Part shown: piece by piece, positions 14,220 to 23,109 of the stretch | Layout of the letters: each line of letters opens with the position of its first letter | Position numbering within the stretch: the first letter of the stretch is position 1 | Virus record (IMG/VR): IMGVR_UViG_3300046002_003093 | Location: 1 to 36,518 of that record | Origin: a virus | Direction: 5' to 3' (one strand) | DNA: 36,518 nt | The notes under the pieces: generated by a model | Database searches by the model: none | Told to the model about the DNA's origin: nothing | The model's input: the letters and a program-made list of their open reading frames with translations, nothing else | Translations under genes and position numbers: made by a program

Positions 14220-14391
14220 ACAGTACATATATGAAGAAGTTTTTCAACTAATTCATTATGGAAAAGGATTTACATACAATGATTTGATGGACATGCCTAT
14301 ATTTATTAGAAAATTCTTTTACAATAGATTATTAGAAGCGTATGAAGAAAGAAATGAAGCAAATAAAAAAGCATCCAAAAAATCAAGATGA
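14185..14391 (+). CDS. Small baseplate assembly / tail chaperone-like protein
   Basis: A 68-residue protein, MKDFFGLTSRDRQYIYEEVF with YGKGFTYNDLMDMPIFIRKF after it, ending in a charged helix. In T4-like phages a small protein with a F-x-L-x-x-YG-x-GFT-x-x-(D/E)-x-x-x-MP-x-x-(L/I)R-x-F pattern follows the gp26-like gene and is related to the gp51 type baseplate assembly factor or to tail assembly chaperones. It could be made from its own ATG at 14185, which has a poor leader, or as a +1 frameshift extension of the gp26-like protein through the T7 run at 14193. No membrane or enzyme motif is seen. Confidence 0.72.
   Translation: MKDFFGLTSRDRQYIYEEVFQLIHYGKGFTYNDLMDMPIFIRKFFYNRLLEAYEERNEANKKASKKSR
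14193..14199 (+). other. T7 run: possible +1 frameshift or slippage site
   Basis: The upstream frame reads AGA TTT TTT TGG CCT, with a stop seven codons after the second TTT. The downstream frame reads GAT TTT TTT GGC CTG. Skipping one T, or transcript slippage to T6, fuses the two products at the FF pair. Confidence 0.4.
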
Positions 14392-14395
14392 TAAA

Positions 14396-14599
14396 ATGAA
14401 AGAAATTAGGGAGGGGATTCTCTCCTCCCTTTTTTCATTATTAGCCATTCCTGCACAATTAAAAATGGTAGGTAGAATGTATAATGCGGGAAAAGAGGAT
14501 GAGAAATTAAAAAAATTAAGAGCTCAAAGACTACAACGTTTACAATCCTTAAAGCATGATTCCGATTCTAATAATAAACATTTTAAAAAGTATAGATAA
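14396..14599 (+). CDS. Small protein of unknown function before the tape measure gene
   Basis: A 67-residue protein from ATG 14396, which sits 4 bases after the previous stop with leader GATGATAAA. An upstream in-frame ATG at 14342 would overlap the previous gene by 50 bases and is less likely. It begins MKEIREGILSSLFSLLAIPA, a hydrophobic helix of about 15 residues, and then becomes very basic (KLKKLRAQRLQRLQSLKHD). The codons for the hydrophobic helix coincide with an intrinsic terminator structure (14408-14435), so either the gene begins at ATG 14465 (44 residues) or one stretch serves both roles. The position before the tape measure gene is where tail chaperones usually lie, but there is no sequence support for that role. 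Confidence 0.5.
   Translation: MKEIREGILSSLFSLLAIPAQLKMVGRMYNAGKEDEKLKKLRAQRLQRLQSLKHDSDSNNKHFKKYR
14408..14435 (+). terminator. Intrinsic terminator overlapping a coding frame
   Basis: AGGGAGGGGA (14408-14417), loop TTC, TCTCCTCCCT (14421-14430), ten pairs with one G-U, running into a six-T tract (14430-14435). It lies 17 bases after the stop of the 68-residue gene, exactly where a terminator would be expected, but inside the open frame of the next small gene. Confidence 0.75.
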
Positions 14600-14624
14600 T
14601 ATATATCATTTAAATTCCTAAAAA

Positions 14625-17600
14625 ATGATTAATAAAGGAGGAGTATTAGCATTTACATCGGGTGTTCTTACGGACATGCTAAAGATAGAAACTAATTTAA
14701 AGTCAGGACATGAAGAACTGGCAAAGTTACATAATAATTATCAAAAAAGAATTGATTCAAGGAATGATATTAAAGTAAGTGCTGGAAAATCTTTAAATGC
14801 TTTATGGAAAGAGGATAATAATAAATACGAAAACGCTCTAGCAAATATAAAAAATGTCAGAGATGAAATATCCAAAATAGATGATAGTTTTAATGAAGTA
14901 AACAGAGGTAAAAATCCCTCTGGTTATGTTGGAAAAATAGATACAAGTTTAGGTATAATAAAAGACAACTTAACTAGCCTTAGATCAAATGTATCATATC
15001 TAAAGACTAGGTATGATGCCGATGAGTACTATATGGGTCAGCAAGCTATTTTAGCAGATCAAAACCTTGCTCAGATACCTGCACTAATAGCACTTAAGGG
15101 TGAAATAGCAACTAAAGTAAAATCTTATAAAGAAGCCGTAGAGAGCGGTAAATCTACATTAGGAACTAAAATAAAAAATCTACCCTCCGCCGGATTGTCG
15201 CCAATTATTTCTAAAGTGACGGGCGGAAAGATTACAAAAACGCAAGCGAAAAAAGAAGAAAGAGGTCTGAAAACACAATCCATAGGCCAATCTTTAAGTG
15301 GGCCTGCAACTTCTTTAAGTAATTTAGGCGACGAAGAAAGAAAGAATATTCAAAAATACGTAGGAAGTAGAAAAAAAGCAGATGTTACAACTAAGACAGA
15401 AGATTTAATATATCAGAAATTAGGATTGAATAAAGAACAAATACTGGGTGGACAAACTGCGAATATGTCACTTCCTCCTGTATTAGACATAATAAGGCAA
15501 CAAAGAGGAGGTACAGCAGAGCAGTCCCTGTACCCAAACATGTTTTCACCTATTAAACCTCCTTCGGAATCCTCAAAAAATTTAAGTCCTGCACTACAAG
15601 AAGCTAGTCCGGTAAGTAAAGAAGTAGCTAAAAAAATAAGAAAATCTGTACCAAAGAAAATTATACCGGAAGTTAAACCTGCAAATGTTACGACCTCTCC
15701 GATTACGGCTATTGAAGATATCCTTCCCGCAAAAAGTAGCGGTGGTAGCATTGGAGGTGGTGGTAGTGGTGGTAGTATTGGAGGTGGTGGAGGTGGTAGT
15801 ATTGGAGGTGCTAGTGGTGGCGAAAACAACGCTGTAGTTGACGTTAGACTAGTTGATATAACTACATCAGCAATAAAACAATTAGATGATTTATTAGTTA
15901 AAGTTTTAGGAAGCTCTCCTATAGGGAACGGAGGAGGTGGCGGAGGTACAGGAGATATGGCTACATTAGCGCAGGAGCTAAAATTAAGCAGAGAGAGTAA
16001 CGAGAAGATAGCCAAAATGTACGAGGCTAGAAGAAAAAAATCAGTTGAAGAATTTAAGAAGAAAAACGAAGAAAAAAAAGCTAAAAAAGAGAAATTAGAT
16101 GACCCCAACTCAGAGGAAAGTATAGCAAAAGCTATAAGGGCAAAAAAGCGTAAAGAAAGAGACTCGGAAACGATAAGAAAAGCTGACCCCAACTCACTAG
16201 AGAGCCTAGCAGAAAAAGCAAGAGAAGAGCAGCGATTACAATCAAACTTAGAAGCAGTAAGAAAATCTGCCCCCGACTCACCGGAAAGTATAGCAAATAA
16301 GATAAGAGAAGAGCAGCGCTTACAATCAAATTTAGAAACAATAAGAAAAGCTGACCCCAACTCACCGGAAAGTCTAGCAAATAAGATAAGAGAAGAGCAG
16401 CGCTTACAATCAAATTTAGAAACAATAAGAAAATCCGCTCCTGACTCACCAGAGAGTATAGCGAAAAGTATAAAAGCTACACAGGCCGCGCAAAGTGCCG
16501 CGGAAACAATAAGAAAATCTGACCCCAACTCACCGGAAAGTCTAGCTAAAAAGATAAGAGAAGAAAAGCGCTTACAAAGAGACTTAGAAACAATAAGAAA
16601 CGCGGACCCCAACTCACCAGAAAATTTAGCAAAAGCAGCAGCAGCAGAAGAAAAAAGAAAAAAGAAAGAAGAAAAAGATGAGAAAAAGAAATTAAACGTC
16701 GCAAGACAAGCTGATCCATTTAGAAAAAGATTACAGACTATCTTTAAAGAGGGAGAACAAGAACTCTCATTTTTGTATGCCAAAGTAGATTCATTTGCAG
16801 GATGGATTCCAGGATTTAATAGCGCAATATTAGACGCAAGAAAAAAAGGATTAGAAACATTAACTGCGGGTTATGAAGCATTCGACGAAGCATACGCTAA
16901 AGAGGGTGGCGGTGCTTTTAAAGGAATGATGGCATCTTTAAATGCAATGTTTAAAGTATCTCCTATTGTTTTAATAATGGCGGGATTAACGACTGCTTTT
17001 ATAGGAATATTAGGAGCCGCAACTAGGTTAAATAGCAAAATAAAAGAAATATCAGCGGAGTTAGGGACATCTAACATGCAATCTTATGAATTTTTTAAGA
17101 ATGCAATGAATGCTCAAACTCAATATGATAACATGTATGCTAGTCTTAGGGATGTCAGAGATGTTCAAAAAGGCATCTTAGGAGATTCAGGCATATTATT
17201 ACAAGTGAATGATAAAGCATTAGCTAGCATAGCGGACAATGCAAAAAATATAGGAGTATCTACAGAGGCCGCAGGAGCTTTTACCGAGGCATTAAGGACA
17301 AAAGGTGCGACAGATGTTGAAGCAGCTAATTTAATGGCAGCATCCCTAGAACTTGCAGATAAGAGTAAATTCATCATGCCTCAATCTGTAATGGATGATA
17401 TAGCTCAAAATGTAGAATTCTCATCAAAATATTTTTCTAACATCAATAAAGATTCAAAATCAGCACAAAAGCATTTAGTAGACACTAACTTACAGGTAAA
17501 AGCATTAGGATTAAATTTCCAAAAAGCTGCTAAAATGACACAGCATCTATTGTCATTTGAGCAAAGCATCGTAGGAGAAGTTGAAGCATCTGTAGCATTA

Positions 17601-19232
17601 GGAAGACATGTTAACATTGGAAAAGCTAGAGAATTGCTTTTACAAGATGACATTGGGGGAGCCATGCAGCAAATGATGGATACCATGGGAGGTTATGATG
17701 AATTTCAAAATATGGATTTTGCTAAGAGGCAGCTCATGGCAAACGCTGTAGGACTAGAGGTATCTGAATTAGAAAAAAGTTTATATTTACGGGATAAAAT
17801 TGGAATAACAAATGAAGAGGCTATAAATGCTGCAATGAAAAATAGCGATTATTTAGATAAAGTTGCAGGTAAAAATGTAGAGCTATATAAGGTAGAAGCT
17901 AAGAAAGTATTAGCAGCCGAGCAATTCAATACGGCAGTTGAAAAAGTAAGTATGGCTTTTAAATCTTCACTATTACCTGTGTTAGAAGCTATTTTACCTA
18001 TTGTCGAGCTTATGGCATCCGCTATAAATTTTGTAGCAGGAGGAATAAAAACTGTAGTAGGAGGTATAACAGGCGCTAATAAGAACAAAGAAGCAGGCGC
18101 GGAGGCTCAGTCTTCGACTTCGATGATGCAGATGGGAAGCTCCGCTCTGATGGCAACTGTTATGGGAGGCCAATTATTAAAAATGATAAAAGGACCTGTC
18201 GGAGGTAAAATAGGAGAAGTTGTTGGTAAAGCTAGAGGAGGTTTTGATACATTAACCGGAACATTAGGAACAAAGACAAATCCTATGTATGTTATATCGT
18301 TAGGAAATAACTCAAGTGGAGGTGGTGGTGGTGGAATTGAGGGAATGGTAGATGCGTTAGGTGAAGGTACAGGAGCAGACGGGAAAAAGAAAAGAGGAAG
18401 ACCTAAAGGATCAAAGAATAGAGTTAAAGGAGCGGCACCTGCATCTAAAACTCCCACACCTAAACCAGGATTTTTAAAAGGTATAGTAAATAATGCAAAA
18501 GGTTTAAATTTTGGATCAATTGTAAAAAATACATTAAAAACAGGAGGTGTAGCTTCGGCTGTTTTAGGAGTATTAGATTACGCCGACAGAAAAGGACAAG
18601 GACAATCTACAGCTCAAGCAGCTTCCGGAGCAATTTCAGGTGGCATAGGAAGCCTAGGGGGTGCAGCTCTAGGCGCAGCTATAGGAACGATGTTATTGCC
18701 TGGAATAGGAACTATACTAGGGGGTATGTTAGGAGGATACGCAGGACATACAGCTGGTTCGAGCATGTCAGATTCATTTTTTAATAAAAAACCATCTTCA
18801 TCTTACGAAACACAACCATTTCAATATCAAGGAATGGGATTAAGTGCAACAGGGTCTATATATGGAGGAGTTAATAAACAAAAACCGATTGGAACGCCCG
18901 TAGAAACATCTATGGTTGATACCACTCCTACAACGCTTAAACCCAACTTCTCTAGTCCATTTGGTACAACTCCTAATTATGGAACTACTAGTATGTCTAG
19001 AGAATCTGTAATGGTTAATAGGTCAAGTAAAAGCGTAGCAACTAGCGCTACGATGCAAAAAACTATAAAAGAAAAAGAAAAAAAGGATGAAGAATTATTG
19101 AAAGCAACAGATTACACTAATAAATTACTTGAAGCTATAGTAAGCAAACAAAATAGCCCTGTTATAGCTTACTTTAATGACGAAGGAAGAAGACAAGTAA
19201 AAAGTACTCTCCGAAAAGAAAGTTCACCATAA
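14625..19232 (+). CDS. Tape measure protein
   Basis: At 1535 residues the longest gene in the window; it sets tail length and is likely threaded through the tube. Residues 1-200 are coiled-coil-like. 370-400 and 434-445 are Gly/Ser linkers. 493-675 hold six full and one partial 28-residue charged repeat. 779-800 is a hydrophobic segment (SPIVLIMAGLTTAFIGILGA). 800-1140 is a long helical region (for example NIGVSTEAAGAFTEALRTKG) typical of tape measures in Bacteroidota phages. 1253-1266 is a very basic AT-hook-like KKRGRPKGSKNR. 1335-1375 is a glycine-zipper hydrophobic stretch (GAISGGIGSLGGAALGAAIG), a candidate for host membrane insertion. The usual rule of about 0.15 nm per residue would give a tail near 230 nm, an upper estimate. 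No lysozyme or peptidase motif is seen. Confidence 0.88.
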   Translation: MINKGGVLAFTSGVLTDMLKIETNLKSGHEELAKLHNNYQKRIDSRNDIKVSAGKSLNALWKEDNNKYENALANIKNVRDEISKIDDSFNEVNRGKNPSGYVGKIDTSLGIIKDNLTSLRSNVSYLKTRYDADEYYMGQQAILADQNLAQIPALIALKGEIATKVKSYKEAVESGKSTLGTKIKNLPSAGLSPIISKVTGGKITKTQAKKEERGLKTQSIGQSLSGPATSLSNLGDEERKNIQKYVGSRKKADVTTKTEDLIYQKLGLNKEQILGGQTANMSLPPVLDIIRQQRGGTAEQSLYPNMFSPIKPPSESSKNLSPALQEASPVSKEVAKKIRKSVPKKIIPEVKPANVTTSPITAIEDILPAKSSGGSIGGGGSGGSIGGGGGGSIGGASGGENNAVVDVRLVDITTSAIKQLDDLLVKVLGSSPIGNGGGGGGTGDMATLAQELKLSRESNEKIAKMYEARRKKSVEEFKKKNEEKKAKKEKLDDPNSEESIAKAIRAKKRKERDSETIRKADPNSLESLAEKAREEQRLQSNLEAVRKSAPDSPESIANKIREEQRLQSNLETIRKADPNSPESLANKIREEQRLQSNLETIRKSAPDSPESIAKSIKATQAAQSAAETIRKSDPNSPESLAKKIREEKRLQRDLETIRNADPNSPENLAKAAAAEEKRKKKEEKDEKKKLNVARQADPFRKRLQTIFKEGEQELSFLYAKVDSFAGWIPGFNSAILDARKKGLETLTAGYEAFDEAYAKEGGGAFKGMMASLNAMFKVSPIVLIMAGLTTAFIGILGAATRLNSKIKEISAELGTSNMQSYEFFKNAMNAQTQYDNMYASLRDVRDVQKGILGDSGILLQVNDKALASIADNAKNIGVSTEAAGAFTEALRTKGATDVEAANLMAASLELADKSKFIMPQSVMDDIAQNVEFSSKYFSNINKDSKSAQKHLVDTNLQVKALGLNFQKAAKMTQHLLSFEQSIVGEVEASVALGRHVNIGKARELLLQDDIGGAMQQMMDTMGGYDEFQNMDFAKRQLMANAVGLEVSELEKSLYLRDKIGITNEEAINAAMKNSDYLDKVAGKNVELYKVEAKKVLAAEQFNTAVEKVSMAFKSSLLPVLEAILPIVELMASAINFVAGGIKTVVGGITGANKNKEAGAEAQSSTSMMQMGSSALMATVMGGQLLKMIKGPVGGKIGEVVGKARGGFDTLTGTLGTKTNPMYVISLGNNSSGGGGGGIEGMVDALGEGTGADGKKKRGRPKGSKNRVKGAAPASKTPTPKPGFLKGIVNNAKGLNFGSIVKNTLKTGGVASAVLGVLDYADRKGQGQSTAQAASGAISGGIGSLGGAALGAAIGTMLLPGIGTILGGMLGGYAGHTAGSSMSDSFFNKKPSSSYETQPFQYQGMGLSATGSIYGGVNKQKPIGTPVETSMVDTTPTTLKPNFSSPFGTTPNYGTTSMSRESVMVNRSSKSVATSATMQKTIKEKEKKDEELLKATDYTNKLLEAIVSKQNSPVIAYFNDEGRRQVKSTLRKESSP
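16101..16650 (+). repeat. 84-bp in-frame tandem repeats (28 residues) in the tape measure gene
   Basis: Units start at 16101, 16185, 16269, 16353, 16437, 16521 and 16605 (last partial), each opening with DPNSPESLA or APDSPESIA and continuing as a charged helix ending ETIRKA/S. Units 3 and 4 are nearly identical in DNA (shared GAAGAGCAGCGCTTACAATC), which indicates recent duplication. The exact 84-base period keeps the frame. Confidence 0.92.
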
Positions 19233-19242
19233 AATATAAAAC

Positions 19243-20076
19243 ATGCCCTTAGACGCAAAATCTTTATTAAATATCACTCCGGCGGGTAGCCTTTCTCTTA
19301 GAGATAGGAAAAAACCATTTACTTTCAAATTTCAGAGAATATCTGCCGGCTCTGTTGGAAATGGACAAGAAATAGTATTAATGGCTTATATAAATAATAT
19401 ATCAGACTCTTCTAGTCCGGAATGGGATGAAAGACTAGACATAGGACGAGCGGATGCAAAAATATTATACAAGAGCTTTAGTAGAACTATATCTCTGTCT
19501 TTTACGGTTGCGGTAGAAAGTGAACTAAATCCTATGCAGCCTATAGTTGAAAATCAATTAGACAATATATTAGCTTTTAATTCCGCCAATAGGTCGATAA
19601 CAGGAGTCGAACGATCTAGAGTTCTTTCAGACCCTAGTGTAAACAAGCTATCTGATAAAATAATAGGAGGAGCAATACAAAGAGAAACAGGTACTGAGTA
19701 CGCTACAAGAGACGTAGCTATAAACTTAAACGATGCTTCCAAAACATCTACCCTATCTACAAGAGTAGCTAATATCACGTACCCCTCAATCACCTCTGGT
19801 TTAAGTATAAACCATGTCACTTCTCAACTTAATGAATTATCAAAACTAGCTCTTCCTGTATATAATGGTCCTTATGTTGGATCTTATGTTAAGTTCAGTA
19901 TCGGTAAACTATATACAGATGAAATGGGTTATATAAAGGGATTAACTTTCGATTGGGATAATTCACAAATAGTGTGGGACGAGGATAAGGAATTACCTAT
20001 GATTACTAATGTATCTATGGAGATAGGATACATAGGCAAGAGAAAACCTCAGGTAGCATCAAATTTCTTTGGATAA
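19243..20076 (+). CDS. Baseplate / tube-cap protein candidate (gp48- or gp54-like position)
   Basis: A 277-residue protein of unknown exact identity. The N-terminal half contains a beta-rich segment (FKFQRISAGSVGNG, SRTISLSFTVAVESELN). The C-terminal 70 residues read GSYVKFSIGKLYTDEMGYIK, LTFDWDNSQIVWD, and ELPMITNVSMEIGYIG. This is the pattern seen in tail-tube-cap and baseplate adaptor proteins of T4-like phages, where a beta strand pair precedes a (L/M)P-x-(I/V)-x-x-V-x-(V/M) strand. It lies directly after the tape measure gene and overlaps the gp53-like gene by one base (TAATG), so it is probably a baseplate centre component. No enzyme motif. The leader is AAAATATAAAAC. Confidence 0.55.
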   Translation: MPLDAKSLLNITPAGSLSLRDRKKPFTFKFQRISAGSVGNGQEIVLMAYINNISDSSSPEWDERLDIGRADAKILYKSFSRTISLSFTVAVESELNPMQPIVENQLDNILAFNSANRSITGVERSRVLSDPSVNKLSDKIIGGAIQRETGTEYATRDVAINLNDASKTSTLSTRVANITYPSITSGLSINHVTSQLNELSKLALPVYNGPYVGSYVKFSIGKLYTDEMGYIKGLTFDWDNSQIVWDEDKELPMITNVSMEIGYIGKRKPQVASNFFG

Positions 20077-20393
20077 TGAATAGATACGAAGACATAACTA
20101 ATATAATAAGAGAAGAGTCAGGTGTTCGAAGATATAGTACTACGTATTATTATAGGATACCATTTAAGACTAGCGATTTTTTTATATACTCTAAATCCGG
20201 AGATAGGCTAGATTTATTAGCTAATGATTATTATGGAGACCCTAGATATTGGTGGGTAATAGCAAATGAAAACGATATAGGTAAAGGGACTATTGTACCG
20301 CCTGTTGGGATTAGACTTAGAATACCGTATCCATTAGATATGATAGAATTAGAAAATTTAAAAAAAGAAGCAATAAATGGCACCTCCTTTTAG
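20076..20393 (+). CDS. Baseplate wedge protein, T4 gp53-like / LysM-like
   Basis: A 105-residue protein. The core GDRLDLLANDYYGDPRYWWV at residues 43-62 followed by IANENDIGKGTIVPPVGIRL and IPYP is the gp53 / tail-protein-X type LysM-like motif: a D-x-L-x-x-(I/L)A-x-x-YYGDP-x-(Y/L)WW-x-I-x-x-x-N block followed by P-x-x-G-x-x-(L/I)-x-IP. In T4, gp53 joins neighbouring baseplate wedges. The N-terminal RRYSTTYYYRIPFKTSDFFI also fits gp53. It is coupled to both neighbours: a one-base overlap upstream and a 17-base overlap downstream. Confidence 0.82.
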   Translation: MNRYEDITNIIREESGVRRYSTTYYYRIPFKTSDFFIYSKSGDRLDLLANDYYGDPRYWWVIANENDIGKGTIVPPVGIRLRIPYPLDMIELENLKKEAINGTSF

Positions 20394-22581
20394 AAGACCC
20401 ATACCGGATACAATAGTAAGCGTTTTAGGTTCTCGAAGTGGACTTTACTCGAAGGGTAATACTCTTGACTATTTTAAACCCAAAACACGTAATACCGCAT
20501 TCTGTACTATAAAAAAACAAGGTATAACAATATCTACCTTAGAAGACACTTTTACTGAAACTTACAATCCTAATTCTTTAAAACCCAGACCTAATCTAAT
20601 AAGAGCGGAAATAGAGAGAATAGGAAATGACGCATCTCTTGTTAATTTATCCATGAGAATTAGAGGGACTATAGAAGTTTATACTATGTCTGATTTCATA
20701 AGATACTCAGAAGTCTTCTGTATAAATGACCCGGTAAACCAATTATCAATAACAATGGGTTATGCCGCTCCTTTTGACGGTTGTCCATCCTATACCGTCA
20801 AGGGATGCTTTATTGCCTATGGAACTTGGCATACAACGAATGAGAACTATTACCAATTATCTTTTGAAGCTATAGGTCCTGGAGAAGTATTTTCTACCTT
20901 GGATATTGGATTATCCGGACTATGGGAGCGGTCTGATTTGAAGTATAAAAATAATAAATCTTTTGATAATTCCTCGGAAGAGGGACAGGTGTCAGGTTAT
21001 TATGAACTTATGTTATATGATGCTCAAAAATCAGGTGCTACTTTAACAGATTCTATTTCGGATGGGGAAATAATTCCATATTCTAGAAAAAATAATTATG
21101 AAGCAAATGTACAATTTGGTATAAAATATTTAAATTTCAGAGGTGTTATTACAAAGTCGGATATAGTAGTCTACCAACCCCTAGAAGGAAACGAATTAAA
21201 TCCAGACCCTACGGAAATACCAACGGCTCAAACAACTACTGACGAGTTCTTTACTTTACAATATGTTGTCGATAGAATAGTAAATGAATTTGCATTAGAG
21301 CCTTTTTTTAGAAATGGATGCGTAGCGGAGTCAAAAGTAAAAGATGTTTTTATAGGTTTTCCTGTAAAGCCTCATTGTTCTTCTTTATATGGAAGTATAG
21401 TTAGATCTTGCGACCCTAAAAAAATATTAATACTAGGAGGCCAGGCCGGAAACTATACGAATAAAAATAATAGATCAGAGGGGAAAAATTACGAAACACT
21501 TTCGGGAGGTAGTATTGACGGAATCAAATCTCACTATGCATCATACATTGACTATAGAAAAATACTAATACATAGAAATACAATATACGATGCTATTAAA
21601 TCTACTATGCATACTACTCGCAAAGGAGATCCAGGAAATAACATAAAAAATGATTTTATAGACGAGGCTTACTTAAGGGTAGATATGTTTTTAAAGAATT
21701 TATTTACTGTTATCAGCCAATGTACGGGAGGTTTCGTTCAACTAACTTTAGTTCAAGACGATGGGAGTCAAGATACAGATAACTTAACAGAACACAGAGT
21801 ATTAAGAATTGTACCATCAACGTTTGTGGAAGAGGATTTTAATGTATGGCAGTTTGATACGATTAATGGTGATGGGTCTACTAGAGAATTGAATATAAGC
21901 GCCGAACTCCCCTCTACAGACTTACATGCTTCTTTAGTTAAAACAATATTTAACACATCTAGAGTAACTCACGCGGTAAGTGAAGGGAATTTTGACGACG
22001 GGTTTGAAACAGGACAAGAAGCAATTAGAAATATAGCAAAAAAACTAATGGATAATTACTATAATGATTTAATGCCTAGAACAAAGTATAGTGAAGAAAC
22101 TTGTGATGGAGCTAGAAACCTATTAGCTACATGCCTTAGAGCTCAATCAACAGATAGCTTAATAAGTAATAACCAGTATTTGTGGCTAATGAAAATGAAT
22201 GTAAAGATGGATGGAGTAGGAGGATGGAGAATAGGACATCATATAAATAGTAATACAGTACCTACTAATTTTACTGTAGGTAGAAATATAGCATTCGTAA
22301 TCACTAGAGTACATCATGTAGTTGAAGGTCAGGATTGGCAAACAGAGTTAGAGTCTATTTGCACCGCAATTCCTTCGGGAACATCCGTATTAGGATCAGG
22401 AGGCGGTACCGGCGGCTCGGGCGGTTTAGTTTCCGGAGGGAATGTCACTAAATCTAAATCTCCTAAAAATTTCCTTAATACTAAATTCATAGGACAACCA
22501 GGCCGACCTAATAATTTTGTAACTAATCCTTTCAAGCTCCCGGAATTACCTAAACCACCTAAACCACCTAAATTACCCTAA
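20377..22581 (+). CDS. Large baseplate hub protein candidate
   Basis: A 734-residue virion protein whose exact family I do not recognise. Residues about 55-135 (ITISTLEDTFTETYNPNSLK, then LVNLSMRIRGTIEVYTMSDF and NQLSITMGYA) follow the hub layout in which a strand-rich domain describes a stress/derivative-like term before a GYA or WG turn, as in gp27/VgrG-type and related hub proteins. The middle has many aromatic and polar residues without known catalytic motifs. The C-terminus is low complexity: a GSGGGTGGSGG linker near 680, then a Pro/Lys tail repeating KPPKPPK. The start overlaps the gp53-like gene by 17 bases. Its position, size and lack of enzyme motifs favour a hub or spike-base protein; this is an inference. 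Confidence 0.5.
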   Translation: MAPPFRRPIPDTIVSVLGSRSGLYSKGNTLDYFKPKTRNTAFCTIKKQGITISTLEDTFTETYNPNSLKPRPNLIRAEIERIGNDASLVNLSMRIRGTIEVYTMSDFIRYSEVFCINDPVNQLSITMGYAAPFDGCPSYTVKGCFIAYGTWHTTNENYYQLSFEAIGPGEVFSTLDIGLSGLWERSDLKYKNNKSFDNSSEEGQVSGYYELMLYDAQKSGATLTDSISDGEIIPYSRKNNYEANVQFGIKYLNFRGVITKSDIVVYQPLEGNELNPDPTEIPTAQTTTDEFFTLQYVVDRIVNEFALEPFFRNGCVAESKVKDVFIGFPVKPHCSSLYGSIVRSCDPKKILILGGQAGNYTNKNNRSEGKNYETLSGGSIDGIKSHYASYIDYRKILIHRNTIYDAIKSTMHTTRKGDPGNNIKNDFIDEAYLRVDMFLKNLFTVISQCTGGFVQLTLVQDDGSQDTDNLTEHRVLRIVPSTFVEEDFNVWQFDTINGDGSTRELNISAELPSTDLHASLVKTIFNTSRVTHAVSEGNFDDGFETGQEAIRNIAKKLMDNYYNDLMPRTKYSEETCDGARNLLATCLRAQSTDSLISNNQYLWLMKMNVKMDGVGGWRIGHHINSNTVPTNFTVGRNIAFVITRVHHVVEGQDWQTELESICTAIPSGTSVLGSGGGTGGSGGLVSGGNVTKSKSPKNFLNTKFIGQPGRPNNFVTNPFKLPELPKPPKPPKLP

Positions 22582-22590
22582 AAATAAATC

Positions 22591-23109
22591 ATGGCTAATT
22601 TTTTTTACACAGAAGGCGGTTTTCTATGGGATGAGAATAACATGCCATACAAGGGGTATTATTTCTATACTAACAGAATACCATACGCAGGTATAAATGG
22701 AAAGGATACTAGAAAAAGATTGTTTTTAGAATACGAATTTAAGAGGAGAGTGTATTCTTCTCTTGGTTCGGAGCCTATGGTAGAATACATAAACATAAAT
22801 CCGTACACTCCAACTAAAGAAGAAATAGAAGAAGAAGGTCTTTATTTTAAAAGATATTTCTACCAAAAACGAATAAAACCAATAACATCTATAACAGAAA
22901 TTAGTAAAGATGATTATTTTTCTGCTAAAAACTTGCAGGATAACAAAAATAGACTTATATTTGCAGAAATCTATTGGAAAGTTCGCGGAGACAAAGTTCA
23001 AGTAGCGCAATTAAACAGGAATGAAGTTTTAAGTGCAGAGACAACTTTTCCGGGACTTAAGAGGTTTATTGTAAATTATAATGAGTTTTATATAAATGAT
23101 GGTTATTGA
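22591..23109 (+). CDS. Structural-module protein of unknown function
   Basis: A 172-residue, aromatic-rich protein that begins MANFFYTEGGFLWDENNMPY and contains YKGYYFYTNRIPYAGINGKD near residues 20-40. I recall a similar Y-x-G-x-(Y/F)-(H/Y)-x-(H/Y)-x-(D/N)-x-x-x-(M/Y)-x-G pattern in proteins close to baseplate genes of T4-like marine phages, where a short beta-hairpin module is followed by a variable tail, but I cannot name a function. Residues 75-120 are charged (IEEEGLYFKRYFYQKR). No signal peptide, membrane span or enzyme motif. The leader is CCTAAAAATAAATC. It overlaps the next gene by 14 bases. Confidence 0.65.
   Translation: MANFFYTEGGFLWDENNMPYKGYYFYTNRIPYAGINGKDTRKRLFLEYEFKRRVYSSLGSEPMVEYININPYTPTKEEIEEEGLYFKRYFYQKRIKPITSITEISKDDYFSAKNLQDNKNRLIFAEIYWKVRGDKVQVAQLNRNEVLSAETTFPGLKRFIVNYNEFYINDGY

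Noticed and set aside
14342-14395. ATG 14342 as the start of the gene before the tape measure gene
   Set aside because: It would overlap the preceding gene by 50 bases and add only basic residues; ATG 14396 has a better leader.
16101-16650. CRISPR array
   Set aside because: Units are 84 bases, all coding, with no conserved repeat/variable spacer alternation.
15413-16783. 456-codon open frame on the minus strand
   Set aside because: It lies entirely inside the tape measure gene and mirrors its Lys/Glu-rich repeats as Phe/Leu/Ser runs; no leader, no neighbouring minus-strand genes.
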